Assembly: GCF_022227765.1 (NCBI RefSeq)
Contig: NZ_JAJMLZ010000011.1
Location: forward strand, 1 to 64,000
Source: Ectothiorhodospira shaposhnikovii
Lineage (GTDB): Bacteria > Pseudomonadota > Gammaproteobacteria > Ectothiorhodospirales > Ectothiorhodospiraceae
DNA length: 64,000 bases
Direction of reading: 5' to 3'
The translations under genes were made by a program, and so were the position numbers. This document shows positions 47,457 to 56,418 of this stretch, in pieces; positions within the stretch are counted from its first letter, which is position 1; every line of letters starts with the position of its first letter. The notes under the pieces were generated by a model. It worked only from the letters and a program-made list of their open reading frames with translations, had not been told where the DNA came from and made no database searches.

Positions 47457-48595
47457 CAGTCCCTCGTCCGGACTCGTTCGCCGTCGGCGAGATAGGCGGC
47501 ACCGGCGGTGACCACCCGATCACCCTCCGACAGGCCCTCCAGCACCTGAACGGTACGGCCGCTCAGGCTCCCGATCCGCACGAACCTTCGCTGCACCGTG
47601 GACTGCTCAGGGTCCAGCAGCCAGACGAAGGATCTGCGATCGGATGTGGCCTGGAGTGCCTCCACCGGGAGAAAGTGCATGGAACGGATATCCACGATCT
47701 CGTCATGGGGCACGAAGCTCGCACTCATGCCGGGGAGGATGTTGGCCCCTTCCGGAGCGGGCAGGCCGAGGACCACGCGGTAGGTGTTGGTGCGGGGATC
47801 CGCGCGCGTTTCCAGCTCTTTCACCGAGACCGGGAACTGTCTCCCCGGCAGTACTTCGAAGCTGACCGTTCCGACCTCGGTGCCGAGCAGGGATCGGCCG
47901 GCCGGCGGCAACCGCACCACGTCGAGTTCGGGTAGCTGGATGCGAACCTCAAGCCGGCTGATGTCTTCGAGCAGCAGGATGGGTTCGCCGGCTTGCACGG
48001 TCTGAAAATTGTCGATGAGGCGGCGGGCGACGCGGCCCGGGAACGGGGCCAGGAGTTCGGTATCCTCCAGGCGCTTTTGCGCCAGCGCCAGTTCGGCGTC
48101 GGCCACCTGGAAGCGCGCGCGGGCCTGGTCCCGCTCCGCCGCCGTCACTACCCCGGATACGAAGGCTCTTTCGATGCGGTCCAACCGGGATCGGGCCTCG
48201 TTCCGGTCCGCCCGTCGCCCGTCGCGCTCGTTCACGAAATCGCGGGGGTCGATCCGGGCCAGCAGCGTTCCCGCCTCGACGAACTGTCCCTCCTGGATGG
48301 GGAGATCGATCAGCGGTCCGGAGACGATGAAGGCGAGTTCGGCACGCTGATCCGCGCGCACCTCACCGGGAAACTGTCGGCGCGCCGGCAGTTCGGGAGG
48401 CCCCAGCAGTACCGAATCCACCAATCGCGGAGGCGCCCCCGTCAGGTCCTCGGGGGGACCTCCGCAGGCGGTAAGCAGGACCAGTGCCGCAAGCGCCGGA
48501 ACCAGAGCCCATCCGATCCTTGCGGAAGACTCCGGTACCTGACCAAGGGTCGGAGTGAACCTGACGATCCGCCACCATACTGAACGCAAGCGCAC
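47456..48595 (-). CDS. RND efflux adaptor lipoprotein (HlyD/MFP family), first copy
   Basis: An adaptor with a lipoprotein signal ending LVLLTACGGPPEDL. It has the family blocks RRQFPGEVRADQRAELAFIV, FVEAGTLLARIDPRDF and LEDTELLAPFPGRVARRLID. GTG 48595 with GGGAGG upstream gives a plausible signal sequence; the frame is open to ATG 48661, and which is used is uncertain. The stop overlaps the start of the RND gene, so the two are coupled. It is the first gene of the seven-gene minus-strand unit. Confidence 0.85.
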   Translation of the reverse strand: MRLRSVWWRIVRFTPTLGQVPESSARIGWALVPALAALVLLTACGGPPEDLTGAPPRLVDSVLLGPPELPARRQFPGEVRADQRAELAFIVSGPLIDLPIQEGQFVEAGTLLARIDPRDFVNERDGRRADRNEARSRLDRIERAFVSGVVTAAERDQARARFQVADAELALAQKRLEDTELLAPFPGRVARRLIDNFQTVQAGEPILLLEDISRLEVRIQLPELDVVRLPPAGRSLLGTEVGTVSFEVLPGRQFPVSVKELETRADPRTNTYRVVLGLPAPEGANILPGMSASFVPHDEIVDIRSMHFLPVEALQATSDRRSFVWLLDPEQSTVQRRFVRIGSLSGRTVQVLEGLSEGDRVVTAGAAYLADGERVRTRD

Positions 48596-48744
48596 AGCAC
48601 CCTCCCTCGGCCCGCCGAGCGGTTTTCCCCTTCCCGGAATGTCGCACAACCGATGCCGCAATGATAGTCTCCCGCTTCAGAAAAGGGCGGGCATTTGAAC
48701 GTGAAATCCGTCCAGCCCACATCCCGTTCCGGCGCGAGACCGAC

Positions 48745-50724
48745 GTGACTCTGATCCGGCTGATGGTCGTGTACATAACGCTGTTCGCATTGGCGGGATG
48801 CGCCACGGTCCGCATCGATGACGCCGATCCGCGGGCCGCCTTCGCGGAGCGGCGCGGCGACTACCTGACGACCGGCGTCTTCAGTGTGGAAACGCGCAGC
48901 GTCCTGTTCTTGTTGGGGAGCGAAGCACCACGCTGCGAGCGCTCGCCGTCCGATTGCATCTCACTGCTCTACCAGGTGGGTGACCAGGACACGGAGAGCA
49001 TTCTGGCGGTGCTGTCCGAGTTGTCCCTCGCGAAGGCCCTGCGGACCGAACAGGCGGCCAGGGGCGCAGATTCCGACGAGGTCATCGCGGACTACCTGGA
49101 TGCAGCACGTTTCGCGTACGCCTTCCTGTTTCTCGACGCCCGTCCACCGGAGGAGCGCGCGCTGGAAAACCGCCAGACGCGGGTGCGTGACTACTATAAT
49201 TTCAGCGTCGAACGTGTCGCTACATTGGTATTTCAGCGCACGCGAAGGGCGGATGCACCCGTGATGCCGGTGGAGGGTACGGTCCGGGATATCGGTCAGT
49301 GGAGCCTCACGATCGGGCGGGTCGAGCCGCGGTTGCAGAGAGGCACGGAACGTCTCGCATCCATCGTCTCGCCCACGCGCCTGCAGATCCGCGGCCTCCA
49401 GAACACCTACCGGAGAGATGGCCTGGGCGGCGAACTGGTCGCCGTGTGGACCCCGGACATCTCCGGCCAGCATGATCTCCCGATGAGGGATATCGGCTTT
49501 TCTCCCGCCACGGTCCTGCTGGAGTTCGAGGGCGAAGGACTGGATCAGGTGCTGTCCCGACGGGAGGCACGACTTCTCATCCTGGACCCCAACCGGAGCA
49601 GGACCACGTGGGTCCGTGGTCAGCATGTGCCGGTGGCCGCGAATTTCAGCGCCTCTTATGCCCTGTGGCTGTCCCGTGCGGGTTTCCGTCGCCAGGGCCT
49701 GCTCAGCACGCTCGGTCGCGATACGTCTCTGATGCACCCGCGTATCCATCTCATGCAGCCCTATGACCCCGATCGGTTTACCGTGATCATGCTGCATGGG
49801 TTGGCGAGCAGTCCGGAGGCCTGGGCCAATCTTGCGAACGAAGTGCTTGGTGACGCGACCCTGCGCGACCATTTCCAGATCTGGCAGGTGCATTACCCGA
49901 CCAATCTGCCCATCGCGATCAACCATCTCGAGATCCGGTACGCCCTGGAACGGACCCTGGCGGCGGTCGATGCCCGGGGGCAGGCCAGGGCCGGTCGGGA
50001 CATGATCCTGATCGGACACAGCATGGGTGGGGTGATTGCGCGTTTATTGATCCTGGAGGGCAGCGAGGATATCTGGATGGAGACGCTGGGGGTCCCCGAG
50101 GATTCCGACAGGCGCGCGGCGCTGGCGCCCCTGGAACCCTACATTCGCTTCGAGCCGCTGGAAGGCGTCAGCCGTTCCGTCTTCCTCGCCAGCCCGCATG
50201 CCGGCACGCCGTTCGCCGGCAATTGGCTCAGCCGATTCGTCACCAGGCTGGTGCGCCTGCCGGCCGATGTGATCCTCCGTATCGCGGCGGTTGCGGAGGC
50301 GATTGCACAGGATCTGCCGGAGAGCGCCGAGAGGTTGAGGGGCACGCCAACCTCGATCCATCAACTCGATGCCGCAAATCCCTTCCTGCAAGCGACGTCA
50401 CGGCTCGGCATCGCCCCCGGCATCGACTACCACTCCATCATCGCCCGCAACGATCCCTCGGACCCGCCCGAGAATTCCAGCGACGGCGTGGTCCCGTTCG
50501 CCAGCGCCTATCTTCCCGGCGCGGCCAGCACGCTGCTCGTGAATGCGGGGCACAGTGTGCAGCAGACCCCCGAGGCCATCGTCGAGATCCGCCGCATTCT
50601 CCATCTCCATCTTGTGGAGCACGGTCTCATCAAGCCCCCGGAAGTACGACATCTCCACCTGGAGGGACCGGAACGGGGCCCACGGCCGACACGGGATCCG
50701 GATACCGGTATCCCGGTGCGATAA
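48745..50724 (+). CDS. Lipoprotein alpha/beta hydrolase (lipase-like)
   Basis: A protein of about 659 residues with a lipoprotein signal (VVYITLFALAGCATVR). The C-terminal half is an alpha/beta hydrolase: oxyanion region FTVIMLHGLASSPEAWANL, nucleophile elbow LIGHSMGGVIARLL, an Asp candidate in DGVVPFASAYL and a catalytic His in NAGHSVQQTPEA. The N-terminal 300 residues are unassigned. GTG 48745 places the start just before the signal; ATG 48661 would add 28 basic residues. It is divergent from the efflux unit and about 170 bases before the patatin gene. Confidence 0.85.
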   Translation: MTLIRLMVVYITLFALAGCATVRIDDADPRAAFAERRGDYLTTGVFSVETRSVLFLLGSEAPRCERSPSDCISLLYQVGDQDTESILAVLSELSLAKALRTEQAARGADSDEVIADYLDAARFAYAFLFLDARPPEERALENRQTRVRDYYNFSVERVATLVFQRTRRADAPVMPVEGTVRDIGQWSLTIGRVEPRLQRGTERLASIVSPTRLQIRGLQNTYRRDGLGGELVAVWTPDISGQHDLPMRDIGFSPATVLLEFEGEGLDQVLSRREARLLILDPNRSRTTWVRGQHVPVAANFSASYALWLSRAGFRRQGLLSTLGRDTSLMHPRIHLMQPYDPDRFTVIMLHGLASSPEAWANLANEVLGDATLRDHFQIWQVHYPTNLPIAINHLEIRYALERTLAAVDARGQARAGRDMILIGHSMGGVIARLLILEGSEDIWMETLGVPEDSDRRAALAPLEPYIRFEPLEGVSRSVFLASPHAGTPFAGNWLSRFVTRLVRLPADVILRIAAVAEAIAQDLPESAERLRGTPTSIHQLDAANPFLQATSRLGIAPGIDYHSIIARNDPSDPPENSSDGVVPFASAYLPGAASTLLVNAGHSVQQTPEAIVEIRRILHLHLVEHGLIKPPEVRHLHLEGPERGPRPTRDPDTGIPVR

Positions 50725-50893
50725 CTCCTTGCGAAGCCGTTCTCTCGCCCCCGGGCGGGAATCGCTCCGCAATGCTTCCGGGGCATTCACCAGAGGCAAG
50801 TGTCGATCCGGTCCGGTTTTCTGTATCCGACGCTGGACACGGTGCCCATGTTGCGGTATTAGCCAGAGCTTCGGGGGTCAAGGGAGACTTCGG

Positions 50894-51988
50894 ATGAGAA
50901 GGGCCGGGAAGGATATAAAAACGGTGGATCTCGCCTTGCAGGGGGGCGGCGCTCACGGCGCACTCACCTGGGGGGTGCTGGACCGGCTCTTGACGGATGA
51001 GCGAATCGAGATCGCCACCATCAGCGGCACCAGCGCGGGTGCCATGAACGCGGTGGTCATGGCCGATGGCCTGGATCAGGGGGGGCGCGAGGGAGCGAGG
51101 GAAGCGCTTGCCGGATTCTGGAAGGCGGTCAGCGACGCGGCGCGGCTCTCCCCGATACAGCGGTCGCTTTGGGACCGAATGACCAACCGCTACAGCCTGG
51201 ATCACTCGCCCGGTTACCTCTTTTTCGAACATCTCACCCGGCAGTTCTCGCCCTACGAACTGAATCCCCTGAACATCAATCCGTTGCGTGACCTCGTCGC
51301 TTCGCGGGTGGATTTCGAACGGGTCAACCACTGCAAGGATCTCAAGGTCTTCGTGACCGCCACCAATGTGCGCACCGGCCGCGGCCGCACCTTCACCCAG
51401 CCGGATCTCACGGTGGACTCGGTGATGGCTTCCGCCTGCCTGCCCTTCATGTATCAGGCCGTGGAGATCGACGGTGAGGCGTATTGGGACGGCGGCTATA
51501 TCGGGAACCCCGCGCTCTACCCGCTGGTCGAGGATCGCGCCACGCGCGATCTGATCGTGGTTCAGATCAATCCACTGGTAAGGGAAGAACTACCGCGCAC
51601 CGGCCGCGAGATCATCAATCGACTCAACGAGATTACCTTCAACGCCAGCCTCATCAAGGAACTTCGCTCCATCGAACTCCTGCACCAGTTGATCGAGGTC
51701 GAGCAACTCGAATCCGAGCGTTACCGCGACATCTACGTGCATCTGATCCATGCCCACGAAGAACTCAAGAATCTGGATGCCTCAAGCAAGATGAACGCCG
51801 AATGGGGCTATCTGACCCATCTCAAGGAACGCGGCCAGGCCTGGGCCGGGAGCTTCCTGGAACGTCATTTCGATGATCTGGGCAAGCGTTCCACCTTCGA
51901 TCTGAAGAGCCTTTTTACCGACAGCTTCAGGCCACCGAGCCTCGACACATCCACCTCATCCGACCAGCCAACGGAGCCGAAGCCATGA
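50894..51988 (+). CDS. Patatin-like phospholipase
   Basis: A 364-residue lipid acyl hydrolase. Oxyanion motif LQGGGAHGALTWGVL, nucleophile motif ISGTSAGAMNA (GxSxG) and catalytic Asp in YWDGGYIGNP are all present. ATG 50894 has GGGAG six bases upstream. It has no signal peptide, so it acts in the cytoplasm, on phospholipid or possibly polyhydroxyalkanoate granules. Its stop overlaps the permease start, so the two are translationally coupled. The preceding 169-base gap has no gene. Confidence 0.9.
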   Translation: MRRAGKDIKTVDLALQGGGAHGALTWGVLDRLLTDERIEIATISGTSAGAMNAVVMADGLDQGGREGAREALAGFWKAVSDAARLSPIQRSLWDRMTNRYSLDHSPGYLFFEHLTRQFSPYELNPLNINPLRDLVASRVDFERVNHCKDLKVFVTATNVRTGRGRTFTQPDLTVDSVMASACLPFMYQAVEIDGEAYWDGGYIGNPALYPLVEDRATRDLIVVQINPLVREELPRTGREIINRLNEITFNASLIKELRSIELLHQLIEVEQLESERYRDIYVHLIHAHEELKNLDASSKMNAEWGYLTHLKERGQAWAGSFLERHFDDLGKRSTFDLKSLFTDSFRPPSLDTSTSSDQPTEPKP

Positions 51989-53430
51989 TGGGGATCCTGG
52001 TTATCGTCATCGCACTGGGCCTGCTGATGTATTTGGCCTATCGAGGCGTCAGCCTCCTGATCCTTGCGCCGGCGCTGGCCACCTTCGCGGTGGTGGCAAC
52101 GATGGATGGCCCGGTGCTTGCGAGTTACACGCAGATTTTCATGGGCTCGGCGGGCGGCTTCATCACACTGTATTTCCCCGTATTCCTGCTCGGCGCCGTG
52201 TTCGGCAAGTTGATGGAGGATTCCGGCAGCGCCCGGGTGCTTGCCGACGCCATCATCGCCAAACTGGGCAGCGGCCAGGCGATCCTGGCCGTGGTCCTGT
52301 CCTGTGCCGTCATGACCTACGGCGGGGTGTCCCTGTTCGTGGTGGCCTTTGCGGTCTACCCGATTGCGGCGGCCCTGTTCCGGCAGGCCGATATCCCCAA
52401 GCGATTGATTCCCGCAACCATCGCCCTGGGCGCCTTCACCTTTACCATGACGGCGCTGCCGGGTACGCCCGCCATCCAGAACGCCATCCCGATGCCGTTC
52501 TTCGGGACCTCTCCCTTCGCGGCACCGGGGCTTGGAATCATCACGGCGCTGGTGATGTTCAGCCTCGGCATGCTCTGGCTCAATTACCGCGCGCGCAAGC
52601 TGGCCGCGGAAGGCTACGGCAACCACCCGGACGCGGAATTCGTCCCGAACAAGGCGTTGCGGGAGCGCGCGGCGGGTGAGGGTTTCGACCTGATGGAACT
52701 TCCGGTGGAGGAGCGTCCTGTGAGTCGGCCACCGGTATTCGTCGCCGTTCTGCCGCTGGTGCTGGTGATCGCGATCAACCTGTTGTTCACTTTTGTGATC
52801 ATCCCGAACATGGACACGGACTTCCTGGCCCTGCCGCTGTACGGCGAGACCAGCATTGATGAGGTGCGCGGGATCTGGTCGGTGACCGCGGCCCTGGTGC
52901 TTTCCCTGTTGGCGGTGATCGCCCTGAACTGGAAGCGGCTGCCCAAGCTCACGCAGTCCGTCGACAATGGTGCCAACGCCTCACTCCTGCCGATCTTTAA
53001 CACCGCCAGTCTGGTGGGCTTTGGGGCCGTGATCGCCTCGCTGGGTGCCTTCGTGCTGATTCGTGATGCGGTCGTCGGCCTTGGGGGCGATAACCCGCTG
53101 ATCTCGCTCGCGATCGCCGTGAACGTGCTGGCGGGAATGACCGGCTCGGCCTCGGGCGGGATGAGTATCGCGCTCTCGACCCTCGGTGATACCTATCTGG
53201 AGATGGCTTACGCCCAAGGGATCAGTCCGGAATTGCTGCACCGCGTTACTGCAGTGGCTACGGGTGGACTGGATACGCTACCGCACAACGGCGCGGTCAT
53301 CACCCTGCTGGCCATCTGCGGCCTCACACACCGCCAGGCCTATTTCGATCTGGCGATGGCCGCGATGGTGGCGCCCTTCCTCTCGCTGATTGTGCTGATC
53401 ACCTTGGGGACGTTGTTCGGGAGTTTCTGA
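51985..53430 (+). CDS. GntP-family permease (hydroxybutyrate/gluconate type)
   Basis: A 481-residue membrane protein with about 12-14 helices in the GntP/anion-symporter family. ILVIVIALGLLMYLAYRG opens it, YFPVFLLGAVFGKLMEDSG is the family block, and MTGSASGGMSIAL and DTLPHNGAVITLL lie near the C-terminus. The branch commonly occurs beside 3-hydroxybutyrate or short-chain acid metabolism genes; the substrate is inferred and not shown. It starts four bases inside the patatin gene and ends before a strong terminator. Confidence 0.87.
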   Translation: MMGILVIVIALGLLMYLAYRGVSLLILAPALATFAVVATMDGPVLASYTQIFMGSAGGFITLYFPVFLLGAVFGKLMEDSGSARVLADAIIAKLGSGQAILAVVLSCAVMTYGGVSLFVVAFAVYPIAAALFRQADIPKRLIPATIALGAFTFTMTALPGTPAIQNAIPMPFFGTSPFAAPGLGIITALVMFSLGMLWLNYRARKLAAEGYGNHPDAEFVPNKALRERAAGEGFDLMELPVEERPVSRPPVFVAVLPLVLVIAINLLFTFVIIPNMDTDFLALPLYGETSIDEVRGIWSVTAALVLSLLAVIALNWKRLPKLTQSVDNGANASLLPIFNTASLVGFGAVIASLGAFVLIRDAVVGLGGDNPLISLAIAVNVLAGMTGSASGGMSIALSTLGDTYLEMAYAQGISPELLHRVTAVATGGLDTLPHNGAVITLLAICGLTHRQAYFDLAMAAMVAPFLSLIVLITLGTLFGSF

Positions 53431-53449
53431 ACCCCAAAGACCTCTCTCC

Positions 53450-53491
53450 CAGTCTCCGGAAGCCTGTCACAGGCTTCCGGAGACTGTCTTT
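53450..53491 (+). terminator. Intrinsic terminator after the permease gene
   Basis: A perfect 17-bp stem (CAGTCTCCGGAAGCCTG and its complement) around TCA, followed by TCTTTT. It lies 20 bases after the permease stop and directly before the convergent hydrolase stop. One of the clearest terminators in the window. Confidence 0.9.
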
Positions 53492-55098
53492 TAGTCAAAC
53501 AGTGCGAGCAGGCGTTGCAGTTCGGACTCGCTCCAGCCCTCGGGTTCGGTTAGCGCCAGCCAGGCGTGGATGTAGTCGGTCGGGGCGTACTCGTGCCCGA
53601 ATCCCTTGGGTGCGGTGCCCACCATCATGTCGGCGGCCAGTTGCAGCATGGTCACGATGGGAAACCAGCGCAGATCCGGGGAGACATCCGGGCCGCGTGG
53701 CTCGCGCATCCACTCCGGCTCCTTCCAGGCGGACTCGGGGCTGAAGAAGGTGATCGGATCGCTGGCATACTGCAGAAAGACGATTCGGAATGTTCCCCAT
53801 TCTTCTTTGCCGTGATTGAGCCTCTGTTCCTGATTCATGAACCGGACGACCGACCCGCCTCGGAACTCGGGCAGCCAGGCCGGGGAGCCTGGATCGCGCT
53901 CAGCCGTTACCCTGCGCCATGTCTCGTTGCGAAACGGTGGTCCGCTCCACAGGGCACCGTCGAAGGGATCATTGATGATGTCGAAGAGGTCGAAGGAGAG
54001 ATCGGAGTTGAGCGAACCCAGGCTCAGGCCACGCAGGAACAGCCGCGGCCGGGATTCCGGGGGCAGGGTGCGCCAGTGATGATAGATCTCCGTAAACAGG
54101 GCACGGGCATTCTCCGCCCCATAACCCTGGTCGGTCAGCAAGGTGAGCGGGCTGTTTAAATAGGAGTACTGTGCCACGACCGTGGCGATATCCCCTCGGT
54201 GCAGGTACTCCACCGTGTTCTGTGATGAGGGATCCACCCAGCCCGTGCCGGTGGGTGTCACCAGCAACAGTATGGAGCGATCGAAGCCCCCCGCCCGTTT
54301 CAGTTCTTCCAGTGCCAGGCGGGCCCGTTGCTCCGGGGTATCCGCTGAATTGAGGCCCACGTAAACCCGAATCGGGGGCGGTACCGGTGTGTCGAAGAAA
54401 TCGCTGAGTTCCTCGGCGGTGGGGCCGCCGGCAACAAAACTGCGCCCCTGTCGGCCCAGATCCTTCCAGTTGATCAGCGACTCTTGACTGCCCGTCTGCC
54501 AGGCATGCACGGGATGTGGCAGGTCGGCGTCGATCAGTGCATCCAGTTGCTGGAAGGAACGATCCAAGACACGCAGCGTTGAACTGACCAGCACGCCGTT
54601 GATCACCGTCCAGAACAGAAACACGGCGGCGGTGATGCTGAAGATCTGGGATATGCGGCGCGGGACGTACCGGTGGAGCCTGATGGACAGTGTACGAAAG
54701 ACCCACTTGAACAGACGAGCCAAAGAAAGCATCAGTACAAACACCAGCGCGGCGATGACGCCCAACAGCACCGGCTGAACACCCGCGAGTTCTTCGATTC
54801 CCATCAGTGCGCGGAGGGAGTTCTGCCATTCCGATGCCTGCCAAATGAAGCTGAACGTGATCAGCACGCAGAGCAGGCCCGCAACGACCTGGGTGAATCG
54901 GACCGTCCGCTTGCTCGGGGTTGGCAATTCCAGGTACTTCCAGAACCATACGCCGGCGACACCCAGACCATAACCCGCGGCGAAAGAAAGTCCGGAGATC
55001 ACGCCCTGGATCAGGAACGGGCGTGGTAGCAGGGAGGGCGTCAGCGAAAAGGCAAAGAAGACGGTTCCGACGAGTAGACCCACGACGCTTAGGTACAT
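53491..55098 (-). CDS. Membrane alpha/beta hydrolase family protein (Abhydrolase_9 type)
   Basis: A protein of about 535 residues. The N-terminal third has four to five transmembrane helices (YLSVVGLLVGTVFFAFSLTP, with a SLLPRP motif). The remainder is a periplasmic or cytoplasmic catalytic domain with LFLRGLSLGSLNSDLSF as the likely nucleophile segment, LLVTPTGTGWVDP and FLQYASDPITFFSPE. This matches PF15420/PF10081 from memory. The start is set at ATG 55098 in front of the first helix; the frame extends to 55197 without a better site. No substrate can be proposed. Confidence 0.8.
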   Translation of the reverse strand: MYLSVVGLLVGTVFFAFSLTPSLLPRPFLIQGVISGLSFAAGYGLGVAGVWFWKYLELPTPSKRTVRFTQVVAGLLCVLITFSFIWQASEWQNSLRALMGIEELAGVQPVLLGVIAALVFVLMLSLARLFKWVFRTLSIRLHRYVPRRISQIFSITAAVFLFWTVINGVLVSSTLRVLDRSFQQLDALIDADLPHPVHAWQTGSQESLINWKDLGRQGRSFVAGGPTAEELSDFFDTPVPPPIRVYVGLNSADTPEQRARLALEELKRAGGFDRSILLLVTPTGTGWVDPSSQNTVEYLHRGDIATVVAQYSYLNSPLTLLTDQGYGAENARALFTEIYHHWRTLPPESRPRLFLRGLSLGSLNSDLSFDLFDIINDPFDGALWSGPPFRNETWRRVTAERDPGSPAWLPEFRGGSVVRFMNQEQRLNHGKEEWGTFRIVFLQYASDPITFFSPESAWKEPEWMREPRGPDVSPDLRWFPIVTMLQLAADMMVGTAPKGFGHEYAPTDYIHAWLALTEPEGWSESELQRLLALFD

Positions 55099-55326
55099 TT
55101 GCGGTCTCGCTGAATAGGCAGGGAAAGGGGGCAAGCTGCTTCGACAGCGGTAGTATGCTGTCGGAACGCAGGCAAGCCAACGCCGACTCCATGGCACTCA
55201 ACCTACTCAATGGCGGGTCTGGGGGGCGCTGCTTTACAGCATGCTCGATGATGCAAGCAGTATGACGATCAATCGGGCGAAAGTGGCTCATGGTCGGTAC
55301 AGGAACATTGCATTGCGGGAATGCTC

Positions 55327-56229
55327 TCATCCCATGGGCGGAAACTCCGACAGTCTGCCGGACATTGCCCGCTGAGCTTCCAGCAGTCGGATCAGGGCGG
55401 TGGCGGCGTTGGAACGGGTGCGTTCCCGGTGGGTGACCCAGCCCAGTGACCGTCCCATGGTCAACCCCTCCAGCGCCAGCCGTTGCAGGGATTCCCCCAT
55501 GGACAGGGGTAATACCCCCCAGCCCAGCCCGATCCCGACCATCATCTGAATGGTCTCCAGATAATTGGTCTCAAGAATCCGGGCGGGGGCGATACCCAGG
55601 GGCAGGAAGGCCCGCTCCACCAGACCCCGGGTGAAGGTACCCGCCGGCGGCAGGATGGCGGCATGGGCATTGAGCCGTTGCGGGGTGACATCCCCCCGGG
55701 TCAGATCATGATCCGGCGCGGCCATGGGCACCAGCGGGTCATCCCAGATCACCCGGCAGCTCAGCAGGGGAGAGGGCCTCTCCGGCAGCGTCACCACCGC
55801 CAGATCCACCAGCCCCTGTTCCGCAAACCGGCAGGCATCCTCGGAATCCATGAAGCGGATGTCCAGCTCCACGGCGGGATATTGCCGGGCGAAGGCCTTG
55901 AGCACCGGCGGCAGACGCCGCAGGCCGATGTGATGGGAGGTGGCCAGCACCAGGGGGCCTTCCACCCGGTCCGACAGACTGTCCAGGAGCCGACGGGTCT
56001 CTTCCAGGTCCAGCAGGATGCGCCGGGCCTGGGGCAGCAATACGCGACCCGCCTCGGTCAGGCTGACCTGGCGGCCGATGCGGTCGAACAGCCGGCGTCC
56101 CAGTTCTTCCTCCAGGGCGGCCACCCGCTTGCTCACCGCTGGTTGGGTCAGGTGCAGCATTTCCGCGGCCCGGGAAAAGGAGCCGGCGGTGGCAACGGCG
56201 GTGAAGGCTTTCAGGTTATCGATCAGCAT
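55327..56229 (-). CDS. LysR-family transcriptional regulator, divergent from leuC
   Basis: A 300-residue LysR regulator. The N-terminal winged helix reads LKAFTAVATAGSFSRAAEML and LTQPAVSKRVAALEEELG; a substrate-binding domain follows. The gene is divergent from leuCDB with a 190-base gap that contains an inverted repeat typical of LysR boxes, so control of leucine synthesis is likely. The inducer may be a pathway intermediate, as in other LysR-regulated leu genes. Confidence 0.9.
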   Translation of the reverse strand: MLIDNLKAFTAVATAGSFSRAAEMLHLTQPAVSKRVAALEEELGRRLFDRIGRQVSLTEAGRVLLPQARRILLDLEETRRLLDSLSDRVEGPLVLATSHHIGLRRLPPVLKAFARQYPAVELDIRFMDSEDACRFAEQGLVDLAVVTLPERPSPLLSCRVIWDDPLVPMAAPDHDLTRGDVTPQRLNAHAAILPPAGTFTRGLVERAFLPLGIAPARILETNYLETIQMMVGIGLGWGVLPLSMGESLQRLALEGLTMGRSLGWVTHRERTRSNAATALIRLLEAQRAMSGRLSEFPPMG

Positions 56230-56269
56230 GGAGAATCATCATGGCAGAGTGGCTGAGACTGATCTTGAT

Positions 56270-56303
56270 CCTTCTCCCCGCCTGGGAGAAGGGCCGGGGA
56301 TGA
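56270..56303. repeat. Intergenic palindromic repeat, copy A
   Basis: CCTTCTCCC and GGGAGAAGG form a 9-bp stem around five bases (56270-56292), followed by CCGGGGATGA. Bases 56284-56303 are the exact reverse complement of 20 bases at 58492-58511, where copy B lies. The two copies flank leuC and leuD. Confidence 0.75.
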
Positions 56304-56345
56304 AGGGCCTCATGATCGGGATATGCATTCTTTATGGGAATCTCA

Positions 56346-56392
56346 TTCATGAATAACATGAATTTGTGTTATCAAACAGATCGGCCTATCCT
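56346..56392 (+). promoter_or_regulatory. leuC promoter with candidate LysR-binding repeat
   Basis: TTCATG-AATAA-CATGAA at 56346-56362 is a perfect inverted repeat with a T-N11-A-like layout. TTGTGT (56364-56369) and TATCCT (56387-56392), 17 bases apart, are candidate -35 and -10 boxes for leuC, about 27 bases before its start. The overlap suggests the divergent LysR protein acts here. Confidence 0.55.
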
Positions 56393-56418
56393 CATTCCCA
56401 GCGTACACCGAGGTAAGC

